Shown here: positions 40,851-49,777 of the stretch, piece by piece
How positions within the stretch are numbered: position 1 is the stretch's first letter
How the letters are laid out: every line of letters starts with the position of its first letter
Assembly: GCF_004300825.1 (NCBI RefSeq)
Contig: NZ_CP036250.1
Span: forward strand, 2,474,001-2,538,000
Length of the DNA: 64,000 nucleotides
Source: Egicoccus halophilus
Lineage (GTDB): Bacteria > Actinomycetota > Nitriliruptoria > Nitriliruptorales > Nitriliruptoraceae
Reading direction: 5' to 3'
The notes under the pieces: generated by a model
Told to the model about the DNA's origin: nothing
The model's database searches: none
The model's input: only the letters and a program-made list of their open reading frames with translations
Translations under genes and position numbers: made by a program

Positions 40851-41840
40851 ATGGCCGCCGCGAGCCCCGGGCGGTGGACACGACGTCGGGCGGCGGACAC
40901 GACGTCGACGATGGAGGGACGCGAGGCGACGGTGGGCGGACGGGAACACCGCAACGCGGACGACGACGCATCGGCGGGCGGCCCCGCCGGGACGGCGACC
41001 TCGCGGGCACGCTCGACCGTGTCCGGGCTGCTCGATCGCCTGCCGCGACGGGTGCGCAACCTCGTGCAGCGACTCGCCGACCGCGACCTGATCTCGCAGG
41101 CCAGCAGCCTCGCGTTCTTCGGCCTGGTGTCGGCCCTGCCCCTGCTGCTGCTCACCTTCGCCGCGGTGGAGGCGGTCGCGGGCGACGAGGCGCTCGACAC
41201 CTTCCTGGACCAGGCTGCCGAGTCGGGCCCCGAGGGCAGCGGCGAGTTCCTCGAGCAGTTGGCCGACAACGGCGGCTCGTTCACGATCGCCACCATCGTC
41301 TTCACGCTCTGGCCCGCCACGGCCTACGGCGCGGGACTCCGACGGGCGCTGCTGCGCGCCAGCGGTGAGGACGAGTCCGCCCCCGGCCTGCGCGGACGTC
41401 TGCGCGGACTGGCACTGGTGCTGCTGCTGCCGACGTTGATGCTGGCCGGCCTGCCGCTCGCCTTCGTCCTGAGCACCCTGTCCGGGGACGGGACGTTGGC
41501 GACGCTGCTCGGCTGGGTGCTGGCCCTGCTCGGGGCGACCGTGCTCGGTGGCGTGGTGACCGCGACGGTCTATCGCACCTTCGCCCCCGCGTCGTTGGGC
41601 TGGCGCGGGACCGCCGGCGGGGCGGTGCTCACCGCCGCGCTCACGGCGCTGTTCTCGGTGGGTTTCGTGGTCTACCTCAACGTCGCCGACACCGAGGAGC
41701 GCTTCGGTGGCGGCACCATCGCGATCGTGGTGCTGCTGGGGTTGTGGCTGTTCGTCGCCAACGCGCTGCTGCTCGCCGGCTACCAGGGGGTGCTGGCCCT
41801 CGACCCCGAGGCGGGCACCGGCGACGGCGACGGCGGCTGA
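40851..41840 (+). CDS. YihY/BrkB family membrane protein
   Basis: A 329-residue integral membrane protein. After a 55-residue polar start it shows the YihY pattern: an amphipathic helix, SQASSLAFFGLVSALPLLLL, then FTLWPATAYGAGLRRAL, and about six membrane helices ending near residue 320. The role of the family is unsettled (it was once misassigned as RNase BN). ATG 40851 is likely leaderless; ATG 40911 is an alternative without a ribosome site. The phospholipase D-type synthase follows 158 nt downstream. Confidence 0.85.
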   Translation: MAAASPGRWTRRRAADTTSTMEGREATVGGREHRNADDDASAGGPAGTATSRARSTVSGLLDRLPRRVRNLVQRLADRDLISQASSLAFFGLVSALPLLLLTFAAVEAVAGDEALDTFLDQAAESGPEGSGEFLEQLADNGGSFTIATIVFTLWPATAYGAGLRRALLRASGEDESAPGLRGRLRGLALVLLLPTLMLAGLPLAFVLSTLSGDGTLATLLGWVLALLGATVLGGVVTATVYRTFAPASLGWRGTAGGAVLTAALTALFSVGFVVYLNVADTEERFGGGTIAIVVLLGLWLFVANALLLAGYQGVLALDPEAGTGDGDGG

Positions 41841-41998
41841 GCAGCGTGGCGCCGATGGCCCAGCCGAGCTGCGGACCGGTGCGGCCAGCGTCCGTGGGTC
41901 GGCCCGTTCTCGCGGCCGGCTCCGGTGCCGGCCCCGGCCGCAGTAGCGTGCGCCGGTCGTGAGCACCGCCGCCCGGCGCGTGGCGACGAGGACGAGGC

Positions 41999-43144
41999 GT
42001 GGAGTCGCTGGAGCGGTACCGCCGGGCCCTCGAGGGCCTGCTCGGGGTACCCGCCACCGAGGGCAACGTCGTCGAGCTGCTGCGCGACGGCGTCGAGATC
42101 TTCCCGGCCATGCTCGAGGCGATCGACACCGCGCAGCGCACGGTCGACCTGCTGACCTTCGTGTACTGGAAGGGGCAGATCGCCGAGCACTTCGCCGAGT
42201 CGTTGTGCCGCCGGGCAAGGGCCGGTGTGCGCTGCCGGGTGATCCTCGACTCGCTCGGCGCCCGGCACGTCGAGAAGGACGTCATCGCCTCCATGGAGGA
42301 CGCCGGCGTGCTGCTGCACTGGTTCCGTCCCCTGGTTCCCGGCAACGACCCCGGGCACCGCACGCACCGCAAGGTGCTGATCTGCGACGAACAGGTCGCG
42401 TTCACCGGCGGCGTCGGGATCGCCGACGAGTGGGACGGCTCCTCGGACGAGGGCACGGGCTGGCGGGAGACCCAGGTCCGCCTGCAGGGACCGGTCGTGG
42501 ACGGACTGCGGGCCGCGTTCGTCGACGACTGGATGGACGCCGAGCACGTGCTGTTCGACGACGCCGACCGCTTCCCCGAGCAACCGCAGGACGGCGACAC
42601 GACCGCGATGGTGATACGGGGCGAGTCCGAGCACGGCTGGTCCGACGGTGCGCTGCTGCGACGCGCGCTGCTCGACCTCGCGCAGGAACGGGTCCGCATC
42701 ACCACGGCCTACCTCGCCCCCGATCCGGCCATGATCGAGGCGCTGACGCGGGCGGTCGCCCGCGGCGTGCAGGTGCAGATTTTGCACCCCGGCCCGCAGA
42801 CCGACAAGGAGATCGCCCGGCTCGCCGCCGAGAGCGTCTACGACGACCTGCTGGCGGGCGGGGTGGAGCTGTGGGAGTTCCAGCCCACGATGTTGCACGC
42901 CAAGGTGCTCACCGTCGACCGACAGCTGAGCGTGGTCGGCTCGTCGAACCTCAACACCCGCTCGTTGTCCCACGACGAGGAGGTCGACGTGGTCCTGTTC
43001 GACGCCGCGCTGACGGCCGAACTCGACCGGCACACCGACCAGGACCTCACCCGGGCCGAACGCGTCGACGAGACCTGGAACCAACGCAGCCCGGCCCGCT
43101 GGGCGCCGCAGAAGCTCGTGACACTCATCGACCACTGGACCTGA
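41999..43144 (+). CDS. Phospholipase D family protein, probable cardiolipin synthase
   Basis: A 381-residue protein with two HKD motifs. The first is H123-x-K125-x4-D130 (HRKVLICD) and the second is in LHAKVLTVDRQL near residue 300, each followed by the usual GG/GSSN turn. This is the bacterial cardiolipin synthase layout, but there are no N-terminal membrane helices as in ClsA, so it is nearer to ClsB/ClsC types. GTG 41999 fits the frame. A TAGCGT box (41944-41949) gives a leader of about 45 nt. Confidence 0.87.
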   Translation: MESLERYRRALEGLLGVPATEGNVVELLRDGVEIFPAMLEAIDTAQRTVDLLTFVYWKGQIAEHFAESLCRRARAGVRCRVILDSLGARHVEKDVIASMEDAGVLLHWFRPLVPGNDPGHRTHRKVLICDEQVAFTGGVGIADEWDGSSDEGTGWRETQVRLQGPVVDGLRAAFVDDWMDAEHVLFDDADRFPEQPQDGDTTAMVIRGESEHGWSDGALLRRALLDLAQERVRITTAYLAPDPAMIEALTRAVARGVQVQILHPGPQTDKEIARLAAESVYDDLLAGGVELWEFQPTMLHAKVLTVDRQLSVVGSSNLNTRSLSHDEEVDVVLFDAALTAELDRHTDQDLTRAERVDETWNQRSPARWAPQKLVTLIDHWT

Positions 43145-43160
43145 CGCCCGCGCCGCCGGC

Positions 43161-44261
43161 TCAGCCCTTCGGGTCGCGCTCCACGAACGGGGGACGGACG
43201 ACCTCGAAGGGCACCGGGGTGCCGCGCACGTCGACCTCGACGCGGTCGCCCGGCGCCATCGACGCGTCGAGCAGCGCCAGCCCGACACCGATCCCGGCCG
43301 TGGGTGAGAACGACCCGGACGTGACCCGACCGACCTCACGGTCCCCGTCGAGCACCGACATGCCGGCACGGGGCGGGCGCCGGCCGGTCCCCCGCAGCCC
43401 CCACAGCCGCCGGGCCGGGCCGGCCTCCCTCGCCGCCACCAGCGCATCGCGACCGACGAAGTCGTCGCGGTCGAGCTCGACGGCCCAGCCCAGCCGCGCC
43501 TCGCCGGGCAGCACCTCGGTGGACAGGTCGTTGCCGTGCAACGGGTACCCCATCTCCAGGCGCAACGTGTCGCGGGCACCGAGACCGCAGGGCGTGGCAC
43601 CGGCCACGAGCAGCGCCTGCCACAGGCCGACGGCGGAGACCGCGGGCACCACCAGTTCGGCGCCGACCTCCCCGGTGTAGCCGGTCCGGCACACGTAGGC
43701 CTCGGCGTCGCCCACCGGCGTGCGCACGATGCCGAGGTGGGGTACGGCGGCGGGGTCGAGGTCACCACCGAGCGCGGTCAGGGCCTCGTGCAGCACGGAC
43801 AGCGATCGAGGGCCCTGGACGGCCAGGATCGCCCAGTCGGCGCTCTGGTCGAGGACCTCGACGTCCTCGCCGGCCCGGGAACGCAGCCGATCCGCGACCG
43901 CCGCCGTGTTGGCGGCGTTGGGCACGGCGAGCCACCGGTCGGCCGCGAGCCGGTAGACGATCAGGTCGTCGACGATCCCACCACGCTCGTCGCAGCACAG
44001 CGTGTACTGCGAGTCCCCGTCGCCCAACCGCGCCGGGTCGTTGGTGAAGCTGGCCGCGACGACGTCGCGGGCGCCGCTCCCGGTCACGAACACCGTGCCG
44101 AGGTGCGAGACGTCGAACACGCCCACGTCGACGCGGACGGCCTCGTGCTCGGCGACGGTGCCGGCGAACCGCATCGGCATCGACCAGCCGGCGAACGGAG
44201 CGAGCCTGGCCCCGGCCGCCTCGTGCAGCGGCGTCAGCGGCGTCGGACGCAGGTCGGTCAC
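43161..44261 (-). CDS. gcvT: Aminomethyltransferase (glycine cleavage T protein)
   Basis: Tetrahydrofolate-dependent enzyme that takes the aminomethyl group from lipoyl-GcvH, making methylene-THF and ammonia. 366 residues. LYDVSH-type start FAGWSMPMRF, GVFDVSHLG, the TCCDERGGIVDDLIVYRL region, LGARDTLRLEMGYPLHGND and the C-terminal beta-barrel are present. GTG 44261 follows GGAG. Other gcv genes are absent here. It is divergent from lpd, whose product reoxidises the same lipoyl system, so the pairing makes metabolic sense. Confidence 0.93.
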   Translation of the reverse strand: MTDLRPTPLTPLHEAAGARLAPFAGWSMPMRFAGTVAEHEAVRVDVGVFDVSHLGTVFVTGSGARDVVAASFTNDPARLGDGDSQYTLCCDERGGIVDDLIVYRLAADRWLAVPNAANTAAVADRLRSRAGEDVEVLDQSADWAILAVQGPRSLSVLHEALTALGGDLDPAAVPHLGIVRTPVGDAEAYVCRTGYTGEVGAELVVPAVSAVGLWQALLVAGATPCGLGARDTLRLEMGYPLHGNDLSTEVLPGEARLGWAVELDRDDFVGRDALVAAREAGPARRLWGLRGTGRRPPRAGMSVLDGDREVGRVTSGSFSPTAGIGVGLALLDASMAPGDRVEVDVRGTPVPFEVVRPPFVERDPKG

Positions 44262-44573
44262 GCAGGCTCCTGACGGGCGGGCGTCGGCGGACGACGACGG
44301 TAGTCCGTCGCGCGGCCACCCGGTCGTCTGCAGCCCCCCGGCCCCGTCGGCTAGGTTCCGGGCAGTCGCGCGGGTCCGCGCGCCACCCGGTCGCGGACCC
44401 CACGCTCGGGCGTCGGCCCACCGCGGTCCCACGAACGATCCCCGATCGGCGTGGTGCACCACGGACCGTGCCGAGGCCCGCAAGCTTCCCGCACGGGGGG
44501 AGCGCGCCGCTCCTCCTCCGTCCCGTCCCCCTGCGGCCACCAGCAGCGTCGCCGCGTACACGAGGAGCCCCAC
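44262..44573. other. Divergent promoter region gcvT/lpd
   Basis: A 312-nt gap without a convincing reading frame. A TAGGTT box near 44351 could be a -10 element for the rightward lipoyl operon. I see no riboswitch (no glycine aptamer) and no clear operator palindrome. Confidence 0.4.
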
Positions 44574-46436
44574 GTGGCCACCGAGGTCGAACTGCCCCAG
44601 CTGGGCGAGTCCGTCACCGAGGGCGTCATCACCGCCTGGCTGGTCGAGGTCGGCGACGAGATCGACGTCGACCAGCCGATCGTCGAGATCTCGACCGACA
44701 AGGTCGACACCGAGATCCCCTCGCCGGTCGCCGGCACCGTGCAGGAACTGCGCGCCGAGGTCGACGACACCATCGAGGTCGGTCAGGTCATCGCCGTCAT
44801 CGGTGAAGGCGCCGCCACCGGCGGCGACGGCGACGGTGGGGACACGGACACCACGGGCGAGGACCGTCAGGCACCCCAGGCCCAGCCGACCGACAGCGGC
44901 CAGGACGCTCCGGCCCAGGGCGCGCCGGCCTCGGGCGGCGCGGAGTACGTCGGCGGGGCCGAGGGCACGCCGTCGGGTCCGTCGGGTGGCGAGCAGCCCG
45001 CCGCCGAGCGGATCCGCAAGGGCGAGGACCACGACTTCGACGTCATCGTCCTCGGCGGCGGCACCGGCGGGTACTCGACCGCTCTGCGCGCCGCCCAGCT
45101 CGGCCTCGAGGTCGCGCTGATCGAGAAGGACAAGGTCGGCGGCACCTGCCTGCACTGGGGCTGCATCCCGACCAAGGCCGTCCTGCAGACCGCCGAGGTG
45201 GCGGAGTTCGCCCAGGAGGCGGCCGACTTCGGCGTCACGCTCGACTACCAGGGCATCGAGGTCAAGGCCCTCAACGCCCACAAGGACGCCGTGGTCGACA
45301 AGATGTGGAAGGGCCTGCAGGGCGCGCTCAAGGGCCGCAAGGTCGAGACGCTGCACGGCACCGGCAAGCTGACCGCGAAGGACACCGTCGAGGTCGAGCT
45401 CGAGGGCGGCGAGACCCGCACGATCAAGGCCCCGGCCGTGGTCGTCGCGACCGGCTCGGCACCGCGTGAGCTCCCCTTCGCGCCGTTCGACGGCAAGCGC
45501 ATCATCTCCTCCGACCACGCCCTGCACCTGACGAAGCTGCCGAAGAAGGCGATCGTGCTCGGGTCGGGGGCCGTGGGCATGGAGTTCGCCACCGCCTGGA
45601 ACGCCTTCGGTGTCGAGGTCACCATCGTCGAACTCGAGTCGCGCCTGTTGCCGCTCGAGGACCCCGACGCCTCCAAGGAGGTCGAGCGGGCCTTCCGCAA
45701 GCGCGGCATCACCGCGATGACCGGGGCGAAGCTCGCCGGCGTGGAGACGACCTCGCGTACCGTCAAGTGCGAGGTGGAGACCAAGAAGGGCACCGAGGAG
45801 CTCAAGGCGGACCTGCTGCTGGTCGCCGTCGGCCGCCGCACGGTCACCGAGGGTGCCGGCCTCGAGGACGTCGGCATCGAGCTCGACGACCGCGGCTTCG
45901 TCGCCGTCGACGAGTACTGCCGCACCTCGGTCGAGGGCGTCTACGCGGTCGGTGACGTGATCCCGACGCTCGGCCTCGCGCACGCGTCGTTCGCGGAGGG
46001 CTTCCTGGTCGCCGACCAGCTCGCCGGCCTCGAGGTGCTGCCCATCGACTACAAGGGCGTGCCGCGGGTGACCTACTCGCACCCGGAGGTCGCCTCGGTC
46101 GGCTACACCGAGGAGCAGGCCAAGGGCGCCGGCTTCGAGGTGGTGCTGGAGAAGTACCCGTTCCAGGCGCTCGGCCGCGCGGCGATGGCCAAGGCGACCG
46201 GCATGCTCAAGCTCGTCGCGGAGAAGGACGACGACGCCGAGGGCGGCGCCGGTCGGATCCTGGGCGTGCACATCGTCGGCCCCCGGGCCACCGACCTGAT
46301 CGGTGAGGGGCAGCTGATCTACAACTGGGAGGCGCTGCCCACCGACGTGGCGCACCTGATCCACGCCCACCCGTCGTTCAGCGAGGCGATCGGCGAGGCG
46401 CACCTGGCCCTGGCCGGACGCGCCCTGCACGGCTGA
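44574..46436 (+). CDS. lpdA: Dihydrolipoyl dehydrogenase with N-terminal lipoyl domain
   Basis: FAD flavoprotein (E3) that reoxidises dihydrolipoyl groups of 2-oxo-acid dehydrogenases and glycine cleavage. A complete lipoyl domain (1-80, lipoylated K43 in STDKVDTE) and a 70-residue Gly/Ala/Gln linker precede the usual E3 chain (from about 155). The FAD motif is GGGTGGYSTA, the redox disulfide is C192/C197 in GGTCLHWGCIP, and the dimerisation-domain His is in the HAHPSFSE block. The lipoyl-domain fusion occurs in some bacteria but is not the common form. GTG after GAGGAG. First gene of lpd-E2-lipB-lipA-VanZ-SDR. Confidence 0.95.
   Translation: MATEVELPQLGESVTEGVITAWLVEVGDEIDVDQPIVEISTDKVDTEIPSPVAGTVQELRAEVDDTIEVGQVIAVIGEGAATGGDGDGGDTDTTGEDRQAPQAQPTDSGQDAPAQGAPASGGAEYVGGAEGTPSGPSGGEQPAAERIRKGEDHDFDVIVLGGGTGGYSTALRAAQLGLEVALIEKDKVGGTCLHWGCIPTKAVLQTAEVAEFAQEAADFGVTLDYQGIEVKALNAHKDAVVDKMWKGLQGALKGRKVETLHGTGKLTAKDTVEVELEGGETRTIKAPAVVVATGSAPRELPFAPFDGKRIISSDHALHLTKLPKKAIVLGSGAVGMEFATAWNAFGVEVTIVELESRLLPLEDPDASKEVERAFRKRGITAMTGAKLAGVETTSRTVKCEVETKKGTEELKADLLLVAVGRRTVTEGAGLEDVGIELDDRGFVAVDEYCRTSVEGVYAVGDVIPTLGLAHASFAEGFLVADQLAGLEVLPIDYKGVPRVTYSHPEVASVGYTEEQAKGAGFEVVLEKYPFQALGRAAMAKATGMLKLVAEKDDDAEGGAGRILGVHIVGPRATDLIGEGQLIYNWEALPTDVAHLIHAHPSFSEAIGEAHLALAGRALHG
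44592..44826 (+). repeat. Lipoyl-domain DNA repeat, copy 1 (in lpd)
   Basis: These 235 nt are identical, synonymous positions included, to 46519-46753 in the downstream E2 gene, 1927 nt away. The identity starts 18 nt after the start codon and stops at the beginning of the linker. Confidence 0.95.
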
Positions 46437-46503
46437 GGCACCCCGACACAACGCTCCGCCGCCGGTCGTGGTGGCGGACACCCCAACGCACAGGAGAGCT
46501 TCC

Positions 46504-47985
46504 GTGGCCGAGGTGGAGCTGCCCCAGCTGGGCGAGTCCGTCACCGAGGGCGTCATCACCGCCTGGCTGGTCGAGGTCGGCGACGAGATCGACGTCGACC
46601 AGCCGATCGTCGAGATCTCGACCGACAAGGTCGACACCGAGATCCCCTCGCCGGTCGCCGGCACCGTGCAGGAACTGCGCGCCGAGGTCGACGACACCAT
46701 CGAGGTCGGTCAGGTCATCGCCGTCATCGGTGAAGGCGCCGCCACCGGCGGCGGCGACGGTGGCGAGGGCGGTCAGGACGAGGACACCGATGACACGTCC
46801 GGCCGGGACGAGGCCGTGCCCGCGTCGGACGCCGGCGCCGAGGACGCGTCCGGCGACGACGAGGCGTCGGCCCAGCCAGACGCCTCGTCGGCACCCGCGC
46901 CCCGATCGACCGACGGGTCGGGCGGCTCGGCCTCCGGCGGCGGGACCTCCGTCGAGGGCGAGAAGGCGCTGACCTCGCCGTTGGTGCGCAAGCTGCTGCG
47001 CGAGGCCGGCCTGTCGACCTCGCAGGTGCGGGGTTCCGGCCCGGGCGGACGCATCACCCGAGAGGACGCCGACCGTGCCATCGCCAGCGGCGGTGAGGGC
47101 GCGCCCCCGTCCGCAGCGAGCGGCGGGGACGGCGCCCGGGCTGGGCAGCCCGCCAGCGCGCCGCCGGCACCGGCGGCCGCACCGGTGCCGCCACCGCCGA
47201 TGCCAGCGGCGGCTCCGGGCCGTCAACGGCCCGAGGCCTCGCCGTTGCAGATCGACTTCAGCGGCCAGCGCGAGGTCACCCAGGACCTGACACGGGTCCG
47301 CAAGGCGACCGCCAACGCCATGACGACCGCCATGCAGACCACCGCGCAGCTCACCGCGGCGGTCGAGGTCGACGTCACCGCGATCATGAACCTGCGCGCG
47401 GCCTACAAGGACGCGTTCAAGGCCAAGGAGGGCGTCAGCCTCTCGCCGCTGCCGATCATCTCCCGCGCCGTGTGCATGGTGCTGCCACGCCATCCGGCAC
47501 TCAACAGCTCCATCGACATGGACTCGGGGACGGCGACGTTCCGCAACTTCATCAACCTCGGTATGGCCGTCGACACCGAGGCCGGCCTGCTCGTGCCCAA
47601 CATCAAGGACGCGCAGGACCTCACCATCCCGGGGTTGGCGCGCCGGATCGGCGACATCGCGGGTCGGGCACGCTCGAAGAAGCTTCAGCCCGACGACATC
47701 AGCGGGGCGACCTTCACGATCACCAACACCGGTTCGCGTGGCACCCTGTGGGACACGCCGATCTTCACCCCGCCGCAGGTCGCGATCCTGGCCACCTGCG
47801 CGATCGAGAAGCGGGCCGTGGTCGTCTCGGACAACTACGGCGACTCCATCGCCATCCGTTGGATGACCTACCTGTGCCTGAGCTACGACCACCGCATGGT
47901 GGACGGCGCGGACACGGCCCGGTTCCTCCAGGACCTCAAGTACACGCTCGAGACCCACGACTTCGCGTCGGAGCTCGGGCTCTAG
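46504..47985 (+). CDS. 2-oxo-acid dehydrogenase E2 (dihydrolipoyl acyltransferase), probably SucB
   Basis: A 493-residue acyltransferase core subunit. One lipoyl domain (1-80, K42) is followed by an acidic Asp/Ser-rich linker, the E3/E1-binding domain (about 155-192; SPLVRKLLREAGL, SGPGGRITREDADRA) and a Pro/Ala linker. The catalytic domain begins at about 245, with the active-site H463/D467 in DHRMVDGAD. Many actinobacterial SucB proteins have two or three lipoyl domains, so one is short. Whether it serves pyruvate, 2-oxoglutarate or branched-chain acids cannot be decided without the E1 gene. GTG 46504 after AGGAGAG. Confidence 0.9.
   Translation: MAEVELPQLGESVTEGVITAWLVEVGDEIDVDQPIVEISTDKVDTEIPSPVAGTVQELRAEVDDTIEVGQVIAVIGEGAATGGGDGGEGGQDEDTDDTSGRDEAVPASDAGAEDASGDDEASAQPDASSAPAPRSTDGSGGSASGGGTSVEGEKALTSPLVRKLLREAGLSTSQVRGSGPGGRITREDADRAIASGGEGAPPSAASGGDGARAGQPASAPPAPAAAPVPPPPMPAAAPGRQRPEASPLQIDFSGQREVTQDLTRVRKATANAMTTAMQTTAQLTAAVEVDVTAIMNLRAAYKDAFKAKEGVSLSPLPIISRAVCMVLPRHPALNSSIDMDSGTATFRNFINLGMAVDTEAGLLVPNIKDAQDLTIPGLARRIGDIAGRARSKKLQPDDISGATFTITNTGSRGTLWDTPIFTPPQVAILATCAIEKRAVVVSDNYGDSIAIRWMTYLCLSYDHRMVDGADTARFLQDLKYTLETHDFASELGL
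46519..46753 (+). repeat. Lipoyl-domain DNA repeat, copy 2 (in E2)
   Basis: Second copy of the 235-nt block identical to 44592-44826 in lpd. Outside the block the two genes differ at once (GTCGAA versus GTGGAG just upstream), which marks sharp recombination-like edges. Confidence 0.95.
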
Positions 47986-47993
47986 GAGCCCTC

Positions 47994-48743
47994 GTGACCG
48001 AGGTCCCCGGCCGGCGCGCGGCCGTCGACCCGCACTCGTTGCGGGCCGACGCCCGCGCGCCGCTGGCCGTCGTACGGCCGGGCACCGTCGCCTACGCCAC
48101 CGCGTGGGACTGGCAGCGGGCCCTCGCCGCCGCCCGCGCCGAGGGCACCCTGACGCAGGACGTCGTCGTCCTGCTCGAGCACCCGGCGGTCTACACGCTG
48201 GGCCGGCGGGCCGACCGGCGCAACGTGCTGTTCGACGACGCCACCCTCGCCGCCCGCGGCATCGAGGTGGTGCCGGTCGACCGCGGCGGGGACGTCACCT
48301 ACCACGGCCCGGGACAGCTCGTGGGCTACCCCATCCTGCAGCTGGTGGGCATGCGGGTGGTCGACTACGTCCGCTCGCTCGAAGACGTCCTGATCCGGGC
48401 GCTGGCGGACCTCGGGATCCGTGGCGAGCGCTCCGAGGGCTACACCGGCGTGTGGGTCGGTGACCAGAAGATCGCCGCCATCGGCGTGCGGGTCTCGGCC
48501 GGTCGGGTCACCACCCACGGCTTCGCGCTCAACGTCCGCCCCGACCTCGACGACTTCACCGGGATCGTGCCCTGCGGCATCGCCGACCGCGGCGTGTGCT
48601 CGCTGCAGACGCTCGGCGTCGACGCCGGCGTCGACGAGGTCGCCGACCGGGTGCAGGCGGCGATGGCCGAGGTGTACGGCGCTACCCTCGAACCGGCGTC
48701 CCTGGACGTCCTCCTCCCCTCGAACGTGAAGGTCGCCTCGTGA
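47994..48743 (+). CDS. lipB: Lipoyl(octanoyl) transferase
   Basis: Moves octanoate from acyl carrier protein onto the lipoyl-domain lysine. 249 residues, with the GGDVTYHGPGQLVGYPI substrate block (98-114), catalytic K159 (GDQKIAAIGVR) and C194 (VPCGIAD). The N-terminal 25 residues are an extension. GTG 47994 lies 8 nt after the E2 stop with GGAG upstream. The stop overlaps the lipA start (GTGA), so both lipoate enzymes are coupled in translation. Confidence 0.95.
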   Translation: MTEVPGRRAAVDPHSLRADARAPLAVVRPGTVAYATAWDWQRALAAARAEGTLTQDVVVLLEHPAVYTLGRRADRRNVLFDDATLAARGIEVVPVDRGGDVTYHGPGQLVGYPILQLVGMRVVDYVRSLEDVLIRALADLGIRGERSEGYTGVWVGDQKIAAIGVRVSAGRVTTHGFALNVRPDLDDFTGIVPCGIADRGVCSLQTLGVDAGVDEVADRVQAAMAEVYGATLEPASLDVLLPSNVKVAS

Positions 48744-49777
48744 CCGACCGCCCGATCGTCCCCGCCGGTGCGAAGACGCTCAACGTGGTGGGACGTGAAC
48801 AGATCCAGCGCGCCGGCGTGGTGCGCAAGACGATCGACACGTCTTTGCCGCAGGGCCGCAAGCCCGACTGGCTCAAGGTCAAGGCCAGCTTCGGTGACAA
48901 CTTCAAGGACGTCACCAAGCTGATGGAGGGGCTCGAGCTCAACACCGTCTGCGCGCAGGCGCGCTGCCCCAACATCTACGAGTGCTGGGAGACGCGCGAG
49001 GCGACGTTCCTGATCGGCGGCGAGGACTGCACCCGCCGCTGCGGGTTCTGCCAGATCAAGACCGGCAAGCCCAAGGGCTACGACGTCGACGAGCCGCGCC
49101 GTGTGGCCGAGGCCGTCGAGCACCTCGGCCTGCGCTTCGCCGTGGTCACCATGGTCGCCCGCGACGACCTCGACGACTCGGGTGCCTGGCTGGTGGCCGA
49201 GACGATCCGCCAGATCCGCACCCGCACCCCCGAGGTCGGGGTCGAGGTACTGCCGAGCGACTTCGGCTACGGCCACGACCCGATGAAGGGCGCGGCGGCG
49301 CTCGAGCAGGTGGTCGACGCCGAGCCCGACGTGTTCGCGTTCAACCTCGAGACCACCCGCCGGCTGTTCCCGGTGATCCGACCCTCGTTCGACTACGACC
49401 GGGGGCTCGCGTTCCTGGCGCTCGCGCGCGAACGGTTCCCGCAGACCACGGCGGTCAAGTCGAACCTGATCGCCGGCATGGGCGAGACCGACGACGAGAT
49501 CCTCGAGTGCATGCGTGATCTGCAGGCCGCCGGCGTGAACACGCTGACGATCGGGCAGTACCTGCAGCCCTCGGCCCAGCACCTGCACCTCGACCGCTAC
49601 GTGACGCCCGAGGCGTTCGCCCGCTTCCGCGAGTACGGCGAGGTCGAGCTCGGATTCGACCACGTCGAGTCCGGGCCGATGGTGCGCTCGAGCTACCACG
49701 CAGGTCAGCAGGCCATCGACGCCAAGGCCTGGGCGCCCTCCGCCGGGCAGCCCGGAGCACCGCTGCCGATCGTGTGA
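48740..49777 (+). CDS. lipA: Lipoyl synthase
   Basis: Radical SAM enzyme that inserts two sulfurs into the octanoyl chain on lipoyl domains. 345 residues. The auxiliary-cluster cysteines are C71, C76 and C82 (CAQARCPNIYEC), the radical-SAM cluster C97, C101 and C104 (CTRRCGFC), and the C-terminal serine RSSYHAG. It consumes an auxiliary Fe-S cluster, so it depends on carrier proteins such as the ErpA-type protein encoded here. The start overlaps lipB and the stop overlaps the VanZ-like gene. Confidence 0.97.
   Translation: MTDRPIVPAGAKTLNVVGREQIQRAGVVRKTIDTSLPQGRKPDWLKVKASFGDNFKDVTKLMEGLELNTVCAQARCPNIYECWETREATFLIGGEDCTRRCGFCQIKTGKPKGYDVDEPRRVAEAVEHLGLRFAVVTMVARDDLDDSGAWLVAETIRQIRTRTPEVGVEVLPSDFGYGHDPMKGAAALEQVVDAEPDVFAFNLETTRRLFPVIRPSFDYDRGLAFLALARERFPQTTAVKSNLIAGMGETDDEILECMRDLQAAGVNTLTIGQYLQPSAQHLHLDRYVTPEAFARFREYGEVELGFDHVESGPMVRSSYHAGQQAIDAKAWAPSAGQPGAPLPIV

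Noticed and set aside
41959-43680. Leaderless 573-codon frame starting right after TAGCGT
   Set aside because: It lies out of frame over the phospholipase D gene, whose HKD motifs are intact, and has nonsense composition.
44262-44573. Glycine riboswitch near gcvT
   Set aside because: No aptamer-like conserved elements or tandem arrangement could be found in the gap.
43161-46700. 1179-codon open frame on the minus strand spanning gcvT and lpd
   Set aside because: Only its last third is gcvT. The rest is antisense to the well-supported lpd gene and has low-complexity composition.
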